Assembly: GCA_938045545.1 (NCBI GenBank)
Contig: CALIBN010000012.1
Location: forward strand, 1 to 64,000
Reading direction: 5' to 3'
Origin: an uncultured archaeon
Lineage (GTDB): Archaea; Thermoproteota; EX4484-205; JAAOZP01
DNA length: 64,000 nt
Below are positions 25,325 to 34,561 of this stretch, piece by piece. The notes under the pieces were generated by a model. The model worked only from the letters and a program-made list of their open reading frames with translations, ran no database searches and had not been told where the DNA came from. The position numbers were made by a program, and so were the translations under genes. Positions within the stretch are counted from its first letter, which is position 1; every line of letters begins with the position of its first letter.

Positions 25325-26428
25325 ATGGGGATAGAACGCGTCGAGGTTTACTCCGTGACCCTAAGGTTTTTCGAACCCTTCCGGATTGCCCCGGGTGCGA
25401 GCGAGAAAAGTCGCAACGTTGTGGTGAAGATAGTCACGGACTACGGTGTTGAAGGCTGGGGGGAAGCGTCTCCGTCTAGAAGAGTCACCGGGGAGACTGT
25501 GGAAACCGTTTTAGAAGCATTGTCCAAGATCGCGCCCAAGCTTATCGGCATGTGTCCTCTTCGGATAGAGCAGAACGTGGAGACAATGGACAGGGTTATC
25601 GGGGGGAACCCTGCTGCGAAGGCTGCTGTTGACACTGCTCTGCACGATATTCTCGGGAAGACCACTGGGAAACCGCTTTTCATGCTTCTCGGAGGCTACC
25701 GGACGCAGGTCTTAACCGATTTCACGTTGAGCATTAAGACTCCGAGGGAGATGGCTGCTGACGCTGTTAAGGCTGTGGAGAAAGGCTTCAGGGCTCTTAA
25801 GGTTAAGGTTGGTGTAAACCCTTCTGAGGATGTTGAGAGGATAAGGCTTGTCCGCGAGGCCGTGGGGGAGGATGTTGAAATAAGGGTTGACGCGAACGGG
25901 GGTTGGAGCCCGGAGCAGGCGGTTGAAGTTTTAAACAGGGTGGAGAAGTTTAAAATACGGTTTGTCGAGCAGCCGGTGCCCGCTCACGATGTGAAGGGCA
26001 TGGCTAAGGTTAGGAGGGAGTCTCCAATACCTGTTATGGCTGATGAAAGCGTGCATTCACCCTCCGACGCGCTGAGGCTCATCCGGGAGGAGGCTGTTGA
26101 CCTGATAAACATTAAGCTTGCGAAGAGCGGTGGAATATTGAAGGCGAGGAAAATATCCGATGTGGCTGAGGCTGCTGGAGTATCCTGCATGATCGGATGC
26201 ATGAGCGAGTCTGAAATAGGTATTGCTGCAGGAGCACATTTCGCAGCAGGAGTTAGAAACGTGAGCTATGCGGACTTGGACTGCGACCTGCTTCACGCCG
26301 ACAAGCTTGTTAAGAAGGGAGGGACAAGGGTTGAAAACTCTATGAGGCTGTTCTCTAGGGAAAGCGGATTGGGAGTAGTTGAGCTGGATACTGGACTGCT
26401 TGGCAAGCCTCTAGCCGTTTACAAGTGA
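25325..26428 (+). CDS. Dipeptide epimerase-like enolase superfamily enzyme
   Basis: 367 residues of the mandelate racemase/muconate lactonizing group. LKVKVGVNPSEDVERI carries the KxK acid/base pair, and the metal ligands lie in IRVDANGGW (Asp), RFVEQPVP (Glu) and VMADESVHSP (Asp). NIKLAKSGGI supplies the lysine on the opposite face and CMSESEIGIAAGAHFAA the C-terminal barrel. This pattern is that of L-Ala-D/L-Glu-type and other dipeptide epimerases. It follows the M28 peptidase by 40 bases. Exact dipeptide specificity is unknown. Confidence 0.85.
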   Translation: MGIERVEVYSVTLRFFEPFRIAPGASEKSRNVVVKIVTDYGVEGWGEASPSRRVTGETVETVLEALSKIAPKLIGMCPLRIEQNVETMDRVIGGNPAAKAAVDTALHDILGKTTGKPLFMLLGGYRTQVLTDFTLSIKTPREMAADAVKAVEKGFRALKVKVGVNPSEDVERIRLVREAVGEDVEIRVDANGGWSPEQAVEVLNRVEKFKIRFVEQPVPAHDVKGMAKVRRESPIPVMADESVHSPSDALRLIREEAVDLINIKLAKSGGILKARKISDVAEAAGVSCMIGCMSESEIGIAAGAHFAAGVRNVSYADLDCDLLHADKLVKKGGTRVENSMRLFSRESGLGVVELDTGLLGKPLAVYK

Positions 26429-26465
26429 TTTTTAAAGGGTTAGCTGTTCCATACGTCGGCTACGG

Positions 26466-26906
26466 TTATAGTTGGCCGAGGCTCAACCCGATTCCCCTAG
26501 AGGGAGCCTCCCCCCTCACTATTCTATCAACCAGGTTCCTAACCATTTTTTCAATCCTGCTCACGACTTTACGAGCATCCTCCAGGCTCATTTCAGCAGG
26601 ATCCTCGATGCCCCAGTTCTCAACATGCTTCACGTTCACCACCGGGCATTCTGAGCCGCTGCATACTATTACCGCGATATCCGCCTCAGCCTCCATCTCC
26701 CTGGTTAGCTTCTTTGGCCTCTTACAAGAGATATCTATCCCCCTTTCCTTCATTAGTTGAACAGCCTTAGGGTTTACGCTTTCAGCGGGCTTTGGGCCGG
26801 CGCTAACCGCGACCCACCCGGCTGGAGGGTTTGAGTTGAAGAACGCTTCCGCAACCTGGCTTCTGAAACTGTTTTGCACGCATATGAATAACACTTTCCT
26901 AACCAT
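26466..26906 (-). CDS. Low-molecular-weight phosphatase / arsenate reductase-like protein
   Basis: The P-loop is at the N-terminus, KVLFICVQNSFRSQVAE (CX5R). Later DIAVIVCSGSECPVV matches the thioredoxin-linked arsenate reductase branch, and WGIEDPAEM is the general acid loop (DP). ATG 26906 is preferred because a TTTAAAAG box lies about 30 nt upstream and it trims a nonconserved extension. It either reduces arsenate or removes phosphate from tyrosine; the extra cysteine motif favours arsenate. No arsenite pump is nearby. Confidence 0.82.
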   Translation of the reverse strand: MVRKVLFICVQNSFRSQVAEAFFNSNPPAGWVAVSAGPKPAESVNPKAVQLMKERGIDISCKRPKKLTREMEAEADIAVIVCSGSECPVVNVKHVENWGIEDPAEMSLEDARKVVSRIEKMVRNLVDRIVRGEAPSRGIGLSLGQL

Positions 26907-26963
26907 TTTAACGAAAGTTGCACCCCGCAAGGGCTTTTAAAGTATTCTGCAAGTAGAAACTGC

Positions 26964-27236
26964 TTAATGCCTTATGGTGAAGCCTTTGAACTCCCCCTTG
27001 TACTCTTCCCACTCCACGCTTACCCCGGTAACCCTGGCTCCAGGCGGCCCCCTTCTGCAGAACTCTATCATTTTTCTCACGAGCATCTCCTCCCCTTCGA
27101 AAACCGCCTCGACTCTTCCGTCTGGAAGGTTTCTCACCCATCCTCCGACTCCGAGCGCTTGCGCGAGCCTCCTAGTTTCATGCCTGAAGAAAACTCCTTG
27201 AACAAAGCCGCTTATATACACGTGGGCCCTAACCAT
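26964..27236 (-). CDS. acyP: Acylphosphatase
   Basis: 90 residues with the acylphosphatase core: [20 protein letters not shown] (the GxVQGVxFR loop that binds the acyl phosphate) and [18 protein letters not shown] with the catalytic Asn. ATG 27236 is the second codon of the open frame and the natural start. It hydrolyses small acyl phosphates such as acetyl phosphate. Confidence 0.95.
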   Translation of the reverse strand: MVRAHVYISGFVQGVFFRHETRRLAQALGVGGWVRNLPDGRVEAVFEGEEMLVRKMIEFCRRGPPGARVTGVSVEWEEYKGEFKGFTIRH

Positions 27237-27282
27237 CAACTTGAACAGTCTTTTTCACCATGAAGGTTTTTTAAAGTTGTTT

Positions 27283-28383
27283 TCAACCAGAGGCTAAGCT
27301 TGAAGCCAGGCTGTTTAGAAACACCCTGTAGGCTTCCACGCCCTGCATGAACTCTTCAACCGTGATGCTTTCCAGGGAGCTGTGCGCCAGAGAGGGGTCG
27401 CCCGGGCCCCAGGCTAGTTGCGGCCTGCCCCATTTCAGGCCGGTGTAGTTGAAATCGGACGTCCCGAGCTTCCTAATCAGCAGCAACTCCCTCCCAAGGG
27501 TTTTTCTAACAGCCTCTCTGACAGCGTTGATCAAAACCTGGTCCTTGGCTGAAGCGTAGCCGTCTAAATGGTCTAGAAACTCATAATCCGTTTTCATGGC
27601 TCCACCCATGTTCTCTACATACTCGTTCAAGACCGTGGAGAACATTCTGGAAAGCTTTTCAAACCCTATGGGTGGAGGGTAGCGAAGGTTCAGGCGTGCC
27701 TCACAGGAGTCAGGTATTCTGGAGTCACCGTAGCCACCTTTAATCATGGTGATGGAGACACCTATGTTTGAGAAAAGGTCTTTAGAAAAGGTCATTCTCG
27801 TCTTAACGTGTTCAACAAGCCTCATTGTTTGAACGATAGCATTGAAATCATCCATAGGGGATGATGAATGCCCGCCCTGGGTTGAAACCCTTATGCTGAC
27901 TGTTGCGCTACCCCTGTATGCTACTGCCGCAGCCCTAATCCCGGTTGGTTCGCCTATGATCACGTAGTCTGGAGCCGGGATTTCTTCGAGAAGCCTCCTA
28001 ACCCCCTTGCTGTCCGATTCCTCCCCGACGACTGACGAATAGAGTAGTCTGAGACTCCTGCCACCGTAGTTTGACGCGGCCAGCGCCATTGCTACGAGAG
28101 AAGCCTTAGCGTCAACAGCACCCCTGCCGAATATTCTTCCTGATTCAAGCTTGACTTCAATAAGCCCGGGCACAGTATCTACGTGGGAGCAGAAAAGCAG
28201 CGTCCTGCCCCCGTCCCCCTTCTCCCCTAGAACGTTGCCAGCAGGATCCCTCCTGACGTTTTCAAAACCGTTCGCGAGCAGTAGGGAGAAGACTTCCTGC
28301 TGAGCCTCTTCCTCATCCCCGCTTGGCGAATACTTGGAGAGGAGTTTAACCAGCGGTTGAACTGCTTCCAAGCCTCGACTCAT
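27283..28383 (-). CDS. lysK: [LysW]-lysine/ornithine carboxypeptidase (M20)
   Basis: 366 residues of the M20 zinc peptidase family: LLFCSHVDTVPG (His, Asp), GRGAVDAKASLVAMALAA (Asp), SVVGEESDSKGVRRLLE (catalytic and ligand Glu), IGEPTG. It releases lysine or ornithine from the carrier protein LysW in the final step of the pathway. It overlaps lysJ by 38 bases and is the last gene of the minus-strand block lysY-lysZ-lysJ-lysK. Confidence 0.93.
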   Translation of the reverse strand: MSRGLEAVQPLVKLLSKYSPSGDEEEAQQEVFSLLLANGFENVRRDPAGNVLGEKGDGGRTLLFCSHVDTVPGLIEVKLESGRIFGRGAVDAKASLVAMALAASNYGGRSLRLLYSSVVGEESDSKGVRRLLEEIPAPDYVIIGEPTGIRAAAVAYRGSATVSIRVSTQGGHSSSPMDDFNAIVQTMRLVEHVKTRMTFSKDLFSNIGVSITMIKGGYGDSRIPDSCEARLNLRYPPPIGFEKLSRMFSTVLNEYVENMGGAMKTDYEFLDHLDGYASAKDQVLINAVREAVRKTLGRELLLIRKLGTSDFNYTGLKWGRPQLAWGPGDPSLAHSSLESITVEEFMQGVEAYRVFLNSLASSLASG

Positions 28384-29566
28384 AGCTCCTCATCGCTTCG
28401 AAAATAATGCTACACGCTTCCTCGACGAGGTTTAACGGTATGTTGAGCGACGGTAGTAGGCGCACCACAGTTGGGCCGGCTGTTAAAACCAGGACGCCTT
28501 TCTCCGCAAGCAGGTCGACGAGAGGCTTAGACCTGACTTTCAGCTCAATGCCTATCATGAGGCCGCTTATCCTTATCTCCCTGATGATCCTGAGGTTTCT
28601 TAATGCTTCAAGTCCCTCTCTGAAAACCCTAGACCTTTCCTCCACAGTCTCTCTGGTGACTGTTTCCCTAAGGAGCCTCATGGTTGCAGCACCCGCGGCG
28701 CAGGCCAAAGGGTTTCCGCCGTATGTTGAAGTGTGGAAGCCGGGTTCAGCCACTGTCGACGCTTCCTCGCTGAAAAACGTGACTCCAACCGGGATCCCCC
28801 CGGCTACCCCCTTAGCCAAGAGAGCAATATCCGGCGCAACATCTTCTTTTTCAAACGCGAAAAAGGTTCCAGTCCTCCTCAATCCTGTTTGAATCTCATC
28901 CAGTATGAGTAGTGCCCCCTTGTCGGAGGCTATTTCCCTTGCTGCTTTCAAGTAGCCTGTTGGAGGAATCCTGACTCCGCCTTCTCCTTGAACAGGCTCA
29001 AGAATAACCGCGGCGGTCTCCTCGTCAACCTTGCTTTTCAAATCCTCTTCGTCGCCGTACTCTGCAAATACAACCCTTTCACCTAAAACGTGTTCCAAGC
29101 CCTTCTTGTACTCCGGGTTCCACGTGGCGCTGAGGGCTCCCAGCGTCTTACCGTGGAAGCTTCTTTTGGCTGCAACAATCCTGCTTCTCCCTGTTTTCCT
29201 GAATGCTGTTTTAACGGCGAGGTCAACGGCTTCCGCGCCACTGTTCACGAGAAGCATCTTAGGGAAGAAACGCGACGTGAAGCGGGACGTCTCCTCCAAG
29301 AATTCTGCCCTAGCATCATTGTAGAACGAGCCGTGGCAGGAAGATATTTTCTTCAACTGGTTCACGATCGCTTCGACAATCACAGGGTTCGAGTGGCCAA
29401 GTATTGCAACACCATAGGCTGAAGTCAGGTCGATGAACCTCCGACCCTTATCGTCGAAAACCTCCGACCCTTTCCCGCTTATTATTGCTATACTTCTCTT
29501 AACGTAGGTTTTAAGCAGAAGCCTGTCCTCAACCTCATAGGGGTTAACCATTTTAAGCATCCTCAT
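28346..29566 (-). CDS. lysJ: [LysW]-aminoadipate/glutamate semialdehyde aminotransferase
   Basis: 406 residues, class III PLP aminotransferase of the ArgD/LysJ type. ILDEIQTGLRRTGTFFAFE carries the PLP-pyridine Asp and LLAKGVAGGIPVGVTFF the Schiff-base Lys. VNSGAEAVDLAVKTAFRKTG binds the cofactor phosphate. It aminates the LysW-bound semialdehyde with glutamate as donor. Its ATG overlaps the lysZ stop (ATGA). Confidence 0.95.
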   Translation of the reverse strand: MRMLKMVNPYEVEDRLLLKTYVKRSIAIISGKGSEVFDDKGRRFIDLTSAYGVAILGHSNPVIVEAIVNQLKKISSCHGSFYNDARAEFLEETSRFTSRFFPKMLLVNSGAEAVDLAVKTAFRKTGRSRIVAAKRSFHGKTLGALSATWNPEYKKGLEHVLGERVVFAEYGDEEDLKSKVDEETAAVILEPVQGEGGVRIPPTGYLKAAREIASDKGALLILDEIQTGLRRTGTFFAFEKEDVAPDIALLAKGVAGGIPVGVTFFSEEASTVAEPGFHTSTYGGNPLACAAGAATMRLLRETVTRETVEERSRVFREGLEALRNLRIIREIRISGLMIGIELKVRSKPLVDLLAEKGVLVLTAGPTVVRLLPSLNIPLNLVEEACSIIFEAMRSYESRLGSSSTAG

Positions 29567-30360
29567 TTAAATATGAGCGTCCCAAGTTTTTTCTCCAGCG
29601 CGCTTGAAACAGGCTTATCGACGAGCCCGGAGGATATTCTCACTGAAGCAGCCCCTTCTTGAAGCGCCTCCACGGCTGACTGCACCTTCCTCATCATTCC
29701 GTGGCCTATGCTTGGAAGAAGAACCGAGGCTTCAGCCATCGTCAGCGACTCGACGAGCTTACCGTCTACGAGAAGACCATCAACGTTCGTAAGGTATAGC
29801 AGGCTGCTCCCCAGTGCTGAAGCAACCTTGGCTGCGAAGGCGTCGCTGTCGACGTTGAGAGGCTCAAACTCCTTGCCTAAGGCTATTGGTGCTAGAACCG
29901 GCAGAATGCCGTTGTCAAGGAGCAGTTTCAAAAGGGCTACGTTAATCCTGTCAATCTTCCCCGTAAACCCGCCGTCCATGAGTATTCTCCTACCGTCCTC
30001 CCTTTTGACAAGTATCTTTTCCTTTCTGTTGGCGCTTGCCAGAGCCCCGTCTACACCGGTTAAGCCGACAGCGTTAACATTCATCCTGAGAAATTTGGAG
30101 ACCACGAGCTTGTTGAGCCTTCCCATAGTCATAAGGTAAACCTGCATCGTCTCCCAGTCGGTCACCCTGCTCCTCATCCCGCTGGCGGAGACAACGAACC
30201 TCGGTTCAATACCCATCCTCCTACAGGTCTCCGTCACTTCCGCTCCTCCCCCGTGGACGAAAACGACCTTCTCTCTTCTAGAGTATTCAGCCACGTCCGC
30301 AACTATCTTCTCAAGAGGACCCTCTTCAAGCAGGGCTCCTCCTGCTTTAACCACTATCAT
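29563..30360 (-). CDS. lysZ: [LysW]-aminoadipate/glutamate kinase
   Basis: 265 residues of the amino-acid kinase family close to ArgB: VVKAGGALLEEGPLEKIV, VFVHGGGAEVTETCRRMG, LTGVDGALASANRKEK and NVDSDAFAAKVASALG. It phosphorylates the side-chain carboxylate of LysW-bound aminoadipate or glutamate. It begins 10 bases after the end of lysY. Confidence 0.95.
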   Translation of the reverse strand: MIVVKAGGALLEEGPLEKIVADVAEYSRREKVVFVHGGGAEVTETCRRMGIEPRFVVSASGMRSRVTDWETMQVYLMTMGRLNKLVVSKFLRMNVNAVGLTGVDGALASANRKEKILVKREDGRRILMDGGFTGKIDRINVALLKLLLDNGILPVLAPIALGKEFEPLNVDSDAFAAKVASALGSSLLYLTNVDGLLVDGKLVESLTMAEASVLLPSIGHGMMRKVQSAVEALQEGAASVRISSGLVDKPVSSALEKKLGTLIFK

Positions 30361-30370
30361 CTTCGAACAC

Positions 30371-31426
30371 TCACGCCGGGTGTAGACCTGGGAAGGTTAA
30401 GCCTTCCCTCTCATCGAAACCGAAGATAATGTTGAAGCACTGGACAGCGTTTCCAGCAGCCCCCTTAACCAGGTTGTCTATGGCTGCGAACAGGATTACC
30501 CTGTTAGAGTCAGCGTCTATTTCGAAACCTATGTCGGCGAAGTTCGAGCCCATCAGGTACTTTGGATCAGGCAGGCCGTGCACCATCGTCGGATCCCTGA
30601 CGAGCCTTATAAACGGCTCCTTGTCGTAAGCCTGCCTGTAGCACCTCCACAGGTCTGGAAAGGACGGAAGCCTTCCGGATGGACGTGCGTGAACGGTTAC
30701 AAGTATCCCCCTCACAATGTTTACAGAATGCGGTGAGAAACCTATGACTATCCCTCCGCCAGCAGCGTTCGAAACCTCTTGAACTATCTCGGCAACATGC
30801 CTGTGCCCAGCCGGCTTATATGGCCTAACCACGTTATACCTCTCCGGATGGTATCCTTCTAAGGTTGGCGAGGAGCCGGCTCCCGACGAGCCTATTTTAG
30901 CATCTATGAATATCTGGCTCCTGTTTACCAGACCGTTCTTAACAGGGGGTACGAGTGCCAGTATGCTCGCCGAAGCCATGCAGCCCGGTACTGCTATCAG
31001 ACTAGCGGTCCTTATCTCGTCTCTGTGAAGCTCCGGCAGGCCGTAGACAGCCTTCTCCAGAAGCTCAGGGTAGGGATGTTTAAAACCGTACCATTTCTCG
31101 TAGGCAGAAGGATCTTTAAGCCTGAAATCCGCTCCCAAGTCTATCACCTTCAAACCCCTGTCGAGAAGCGTTTTAACCACGTGTGTAGACTGGCCATGTG
31201 GAAGTGCTGTGAAGACAACTTCAGCATTAGCCACGTTCTCAACCTTAGGCTCCACGAAGCTCATCTGGCAAACCTTCCTAAGGTTTGGATGAACCTTGTG
31301 AACAGGCATGCCGCTGAACCTCTTAGAAGTGGCCGCTGTGATTTCCACCCTACTATGTGATAGAAGTATTCTAAGCAGCTCTCCTCCGACATACCCGCTT
31401 GCCCCGTACACCGCTACTTTAACCAA
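30371..31426 (-). CDS. lysY: [LysW]-aminoadipate/glutamate phosphate reductase
   Basis: 351 residues of the ArgC/LysY family: VAVYGASGYVGGELLRILLS (NADPH-binding), LPHGQSTHVV, AVPGCMASASILALVP with the catalytic Cys, and the His of PAGHRHVAEIVQE. It reduces the LysW-linked acyl phosphate to the semialdehyde. It is now the first gene of its block because 3.1 kb of unrelated decayed genes separate it from lysX upstream. Confidence 0.95.
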   Translation of the reverse strand: MVKVAVYGASGYVGGELLRILLSHSRVEITAATSKRFSGMPVHKVHPNLRKVCQMSFVEPKVENVANAEVVFTALPHGQSTHVVKTLLDRGLKVIDLGADFRLKDPSAYEKWYGFKHPYPELLEKAVYGLPELHRDEIRTASLIAVPGCMASASILALVPPVKNGLVNRSQIFIDAKIGSSGAGSSPTLEGYHPERYNVVRPYKPAGHRHVAEIVQEVSNAAGGGIVIGFSPHSVNIVRGILVTVHARPSGRLPSFPDLWRCYRQAYDKEPFIRLVRDPTMVHGLPDPKYLMGSNFADIGFEIDADSNRVILFAAIDNLVKGAAGNAVQCFNIIFGFDEREGLTFPGLHPA

Positions 31427-31728
31427 CCTTACCTCCTAATCCTCCAAACTAGGTGTTTAAGAATCTTTTTCTCCTCCGTCGCACAGTAGGACATATTTTC
31501 TCCAGCGTGCTATAGGCTTCTCCGGGTTTAACAAGAGTCAGACGCGTGCTAGACTCAACCAATGGTTGTTTCACAACCTTTTCGGATTAGACACGCAAGC
31601 CATCCGCGTAGCGCAAGCTAAAACGGGATTCTAGTGGAGTGAGCAGAAGCTTTTGCTAGACTATATTCAAACATTGGTCACTCCCTATCTTCATGAAATG
31701 TAAACAGTGAATATGGATAGGGGAACAT
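31427..31728. other. Spacer at the left edge of the insertion in the lys/arg locus
   Basis: About 300 bases upstream of lysY with no ORF. A short hairpin GGTTGT-ttc-ACAACC lies at about 31565-31579. An A/T-rich stretch next to the lysY start may hold its present promoter (caaactaggtgtttaagaatc, about 31446-31466). Otherwise nothing recognisable. Confidence 0.4.
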
Positions 31729-32382
31729 TTAGAATGGACACTTAGCTTGATTCAATCCCAAGTACACGTAAACCTCATCGTATCCCACGTCAACATCATT
31801 AATTTTAAGCTCCTCAATGCTCCCCCGCAACTCGTAGCCGACAACCCCTTCAGCAATACCCCTCTTTATGATTTCACAAACCAAGGATTTGACGTAATCC
31901 CTCAGAACCTCGAAGCCGAGGTCGCAAATCGCCTCTATAATCACCTTGTTCGCTGGTTTAGATTTGAGCTCGCACAGCAAGCGGGTCTCTGGGACGAATA
32001 CAACCTCTTTGCCTTTAGCCACGCTACTTACTCTCGGATCGTTAATGAACCTGCTGGCAATAGCCTCTTCACGTTTCTTAAACTCTTCCTCTATTTCCTC
32101 GATGGGCTTGTGGTGCTGCACGGCTTGCGACACGACATCATCATGCAGCGCGATTGTGACGAAGTCAACCTTAGTTTCTCTTCAGCTAAGTGCTACTTGA
32201 AATAGGCCCTCAGCCAAGCTTCCAACGCTTTTAGGGTCGCTCGTATATGCATCGATGAAATAAAAAATCCACTTATTTCTCTCTCGCGCCATGACTCCAA
32301 TACAGCACTCTTTCGTATTCTCCGTCCACCTTCTGGCTACATATTTTTTCGCAATTAGTCCTAACGTCTTCAATTTTTTCAC
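31729..32382 (-). pseudogene. Unidentified gene interrupted by one in-frame TGA
   Basis: One frame of 218 codons runs from ATG 32382 to 31729, broken only by TGA at 32184-32182. The first part (KKLKTLGLIAKKYVARRWTE... SLAEGLFQVALS) and second part (RETKVDFVTIALHDD... IEEEFKKREEAIASRF... VYLGLNQAKCPF) are both protein-like and in the same frame. Product family not recognised. The single stop suggests recent decay or a sequencing error; recoding is a remote possibility. Confidence 0.5.
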
Positions 32383-32442
32383 CCCAACCCCATACCCTTG
32401 CCGATTTGCTCATTTCCTATATCTTCCCTCTCTGCTTCCCTT

Positions 32443-33383
32443 TTAATCTTCCCTCTCCTTCTTCTTTCTTTTCTCTTCATAAATTTGTTTCATAAGCTCA
32501 AACTTTTCCTGATGGCTTGGCTTTTCAGATCCTATCTCCTCTAGGAATCTTAAGTGTTCCTCTTCAGGGATTCTAAAATAGTAATAGGTTCTATCATCCT
32601 TATGATACTCGTGGATTTCAAGGGGATGAAAACCTAAATCTTCGAGAAGGTTCCTTATCTCCTCTAATCCCTCCTTGTACTTAGAGTCAAAACGTATCCT
32701 ATTCTGAGTCCTATCATACTCCATAGCAACACCATCATCTCCCGTGAAAAAGCCCCTGAGATAGGCCCTCGCGCCCTTTAAGTCCAAGTGTTCTTTTTGC
32801 ACATGGAACTCATAAGGTGACGGTCCCTTAATTCCGAGACTCCATAGGTCAAAATATATACTCCTGTCCTCTATTTCTTCAGAGTAGTGAGGGATTAGGG
32901 TGGTTCATACCTGTATCCATGTGGTCTCATGATAAATTTCCTCAAATAGTTCTTCATAATGCTTGGCCACTTCTTCGTCTGCTGAGGAGAGATATACACG
33001 GTAGTGGCGGTAGTTTTCATTCATATGGAGACCACCATCCGACGCTATTAAGCCACAGAGTTCCGCTTTTTCAGGAGCAAGTATTTCTCTAATGCCCCCT
33101 TCGGATACCTCTAGATATATCTCCTGCTTAACTCAAAGAGGATTCTGTCATCTTGAATTATGGATTCCTTAAATACTCCTATAACTTCCTCCCCTGTAAG
33201 CAGCTCACGTCCTTTCTCTGTTCCTTGTACTTCATATTCTTCAAAGGTTGCAATAATGTGAGAAACATCATTTTCATCTTCTCTGCATTGAAGTTCAGCT
33301 CCCTCTTCAAATGCTCCTTCATACTCTATCTCGCCCACGAAAAACCTTTCTTTCCATTGCCCTACTCTTGTTCCACCGCCCAT
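32443..33383 (-). pseudogene. LAGLIDADG homing endonuclease, interrupted
   Basis: Two LAGLIDADG-type repeats are visible in one frame: KAELCGLIASDGGLHMNENY (about 33058) and KGARAYLRGFFTGDDGVAME (about 32780), each followed by helices of the family. A TGA at 32907-32905 interrupts the frame between them. The part upstream (33383-33114, MGGGTRVGQWKERFFVGEIE...) is in another frame and joins at tatatctagagg by a one-base shift. The C-terminus (KFELMKQIYEEKRKKKERED) is basic. Homing endonucleases spread introns, inteins or themselves; this one lies in the insertion that splits the lys/arg locus. Confidence 0.7.
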
Positions 33384-34377
33384 TACTTTCTCTTCAACCT
33401 CTCTTTTTGAAAGGTCCTCTGCATATCTAACAGGTTGTGAAGGACCAGTATCCTAAAACCTGCTTCCTTATGGTTGAACATAAGATCAATAATCTCCTGA
33501 GGCATCATCCCCTTACAGACTTCACAATTGCATTCTTCAAACCTAACCTCTGAATCATTAAGCATTAATGGTATCCCGTTCCTAAAATAGAGCCCGTGCT
33601 TTGCGTCTAGAAACCATGAAAGATTACTGTAACTCAATGGTTCATATTTTAGCTTCCTACTCACTCCGTATATGATTAGCTCAAAATTAGTCCTAAGCCT
33701 TCTTGAAGCCCTCTTTAGACTCCATAGGGCGTTCTCAACGGGATTGTTGGAAAAGAAGAGCTTAGTTGACCTTCTCTAAAAAGCTCCCTCGCGGGCATGG
33801 CGAATGAAACATAACCCATTTCCATCTGCTTCCTAACTACTAAATCTATTTGCAGAGCATTAGCACCCTTAACCAGACCTATTAGAGGTATATCCAGTTT
33901 AAGGAAGTCGTTTGCAAAGGATATGAGACGGAAGGTTTGCGACCAAGATAGGAACAAGGGGTCGTCACTATAAGTATAGTTGTCCGGGATCATGGTAGCA
34001 TCGGGCCTAAGATCCTCGATTAGCTTAAGGTAATCTTTAGTGGATAGCTTATCGATGAGCTCGTCAGGCATAACCAAGGATAGAAAGATTCTTCCATTGA
34101 ACCCTAACTAATCATGTAGCCCCCTTAAAGCCTCATTCGATACCTTTTTGTGAAGTAGAATCTCTCCAAAAGAGACGAAAATCGCTGGGAATTCAATACC
34201 GTGCTTCCAGAACCAAGATCTGGAATCGGTAATATCAATTCTTGGAACAAACTCTCGAAAGCCAACTATAGTCATGGGTTTTCTACCCAGATGCGGAAGC
34301 TGAACCGGAGTCCTATCACTGGTCCTAAACGGACAGTAGGTCTTAAGCCTACAGAAGATCTTGGAGAAGTTATTCCA
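33383..34377 (-). pseudogene. tRNA-guanine transglycosylase-like gene, interrupted
   Basis: About 330 residues can be followed from 34377 with one in-frame TAG (34110-34108, in LHD*LGFNGRIF) and one frameshift near 33770 (REGQLS to KLFFSNNPVENALW). TGT-like marks: IEDLRPDATMIPDNY, then IPLIGLVKGANALQIDLVVR followed by MGYVSFAMPARELF (barrel strands), then the zinc site ECNCEVCKGM with HNL about 40 residues later (CxCxxC...H). The canonical DSGSF nucleophile segment is replaced by LSLVMPD. This is a divergent TGT or DpdA-like (DNA 7-deazaguanine insertion) protein rather than housekeeping archaeosine TGT. It is broken here. Confidence 0.5.
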
Positions 34378-34396
34378 CTATAACATATGCCTCTTT

Positions 34397-34501
34397 TTAC
34401 ACGAGAGCGCAAGACAACCGGCTGAGACCGTGACAAAGATCCTTAGCGAAGTAGAAACAGTTTTTACAGTCGAGCCCGCATGGCGCCCTCCTCTTCATCA
34501 T
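34397..34501 (-). pseudogene. Cysteine-rich N-terminal fragment (DUF3795-like)
   Basis: ATG 34501 starts MMKRRAPCGLDCKNCFYFAK and the frame ends 34 residues later at TAA 34399-34397. The CGLDCxxC pattern with a following Cys resembles DUF3795-type zinc-binding proteins, but only the first knuckles remain. An A-G-rich RBS (aaggaag) precedes it. Probably the truncated end of a gene at the right edge of the insertion. Confidence 0.4.
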
Positions 34502-34561
34502 CTTCCTTCTGAAATAATGCTCGTCTTGCTTTAAAAGATGAACTGTAATTCTGTGACAGGC

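Noticed and set aside
26425-26760. Plus-strand ORF MIFKGLAVPYVGYG...
   Set aside because: Antisense to the LMW phosphatase/arsenate reductase gene, whose CX5R motif and promoter are clear.
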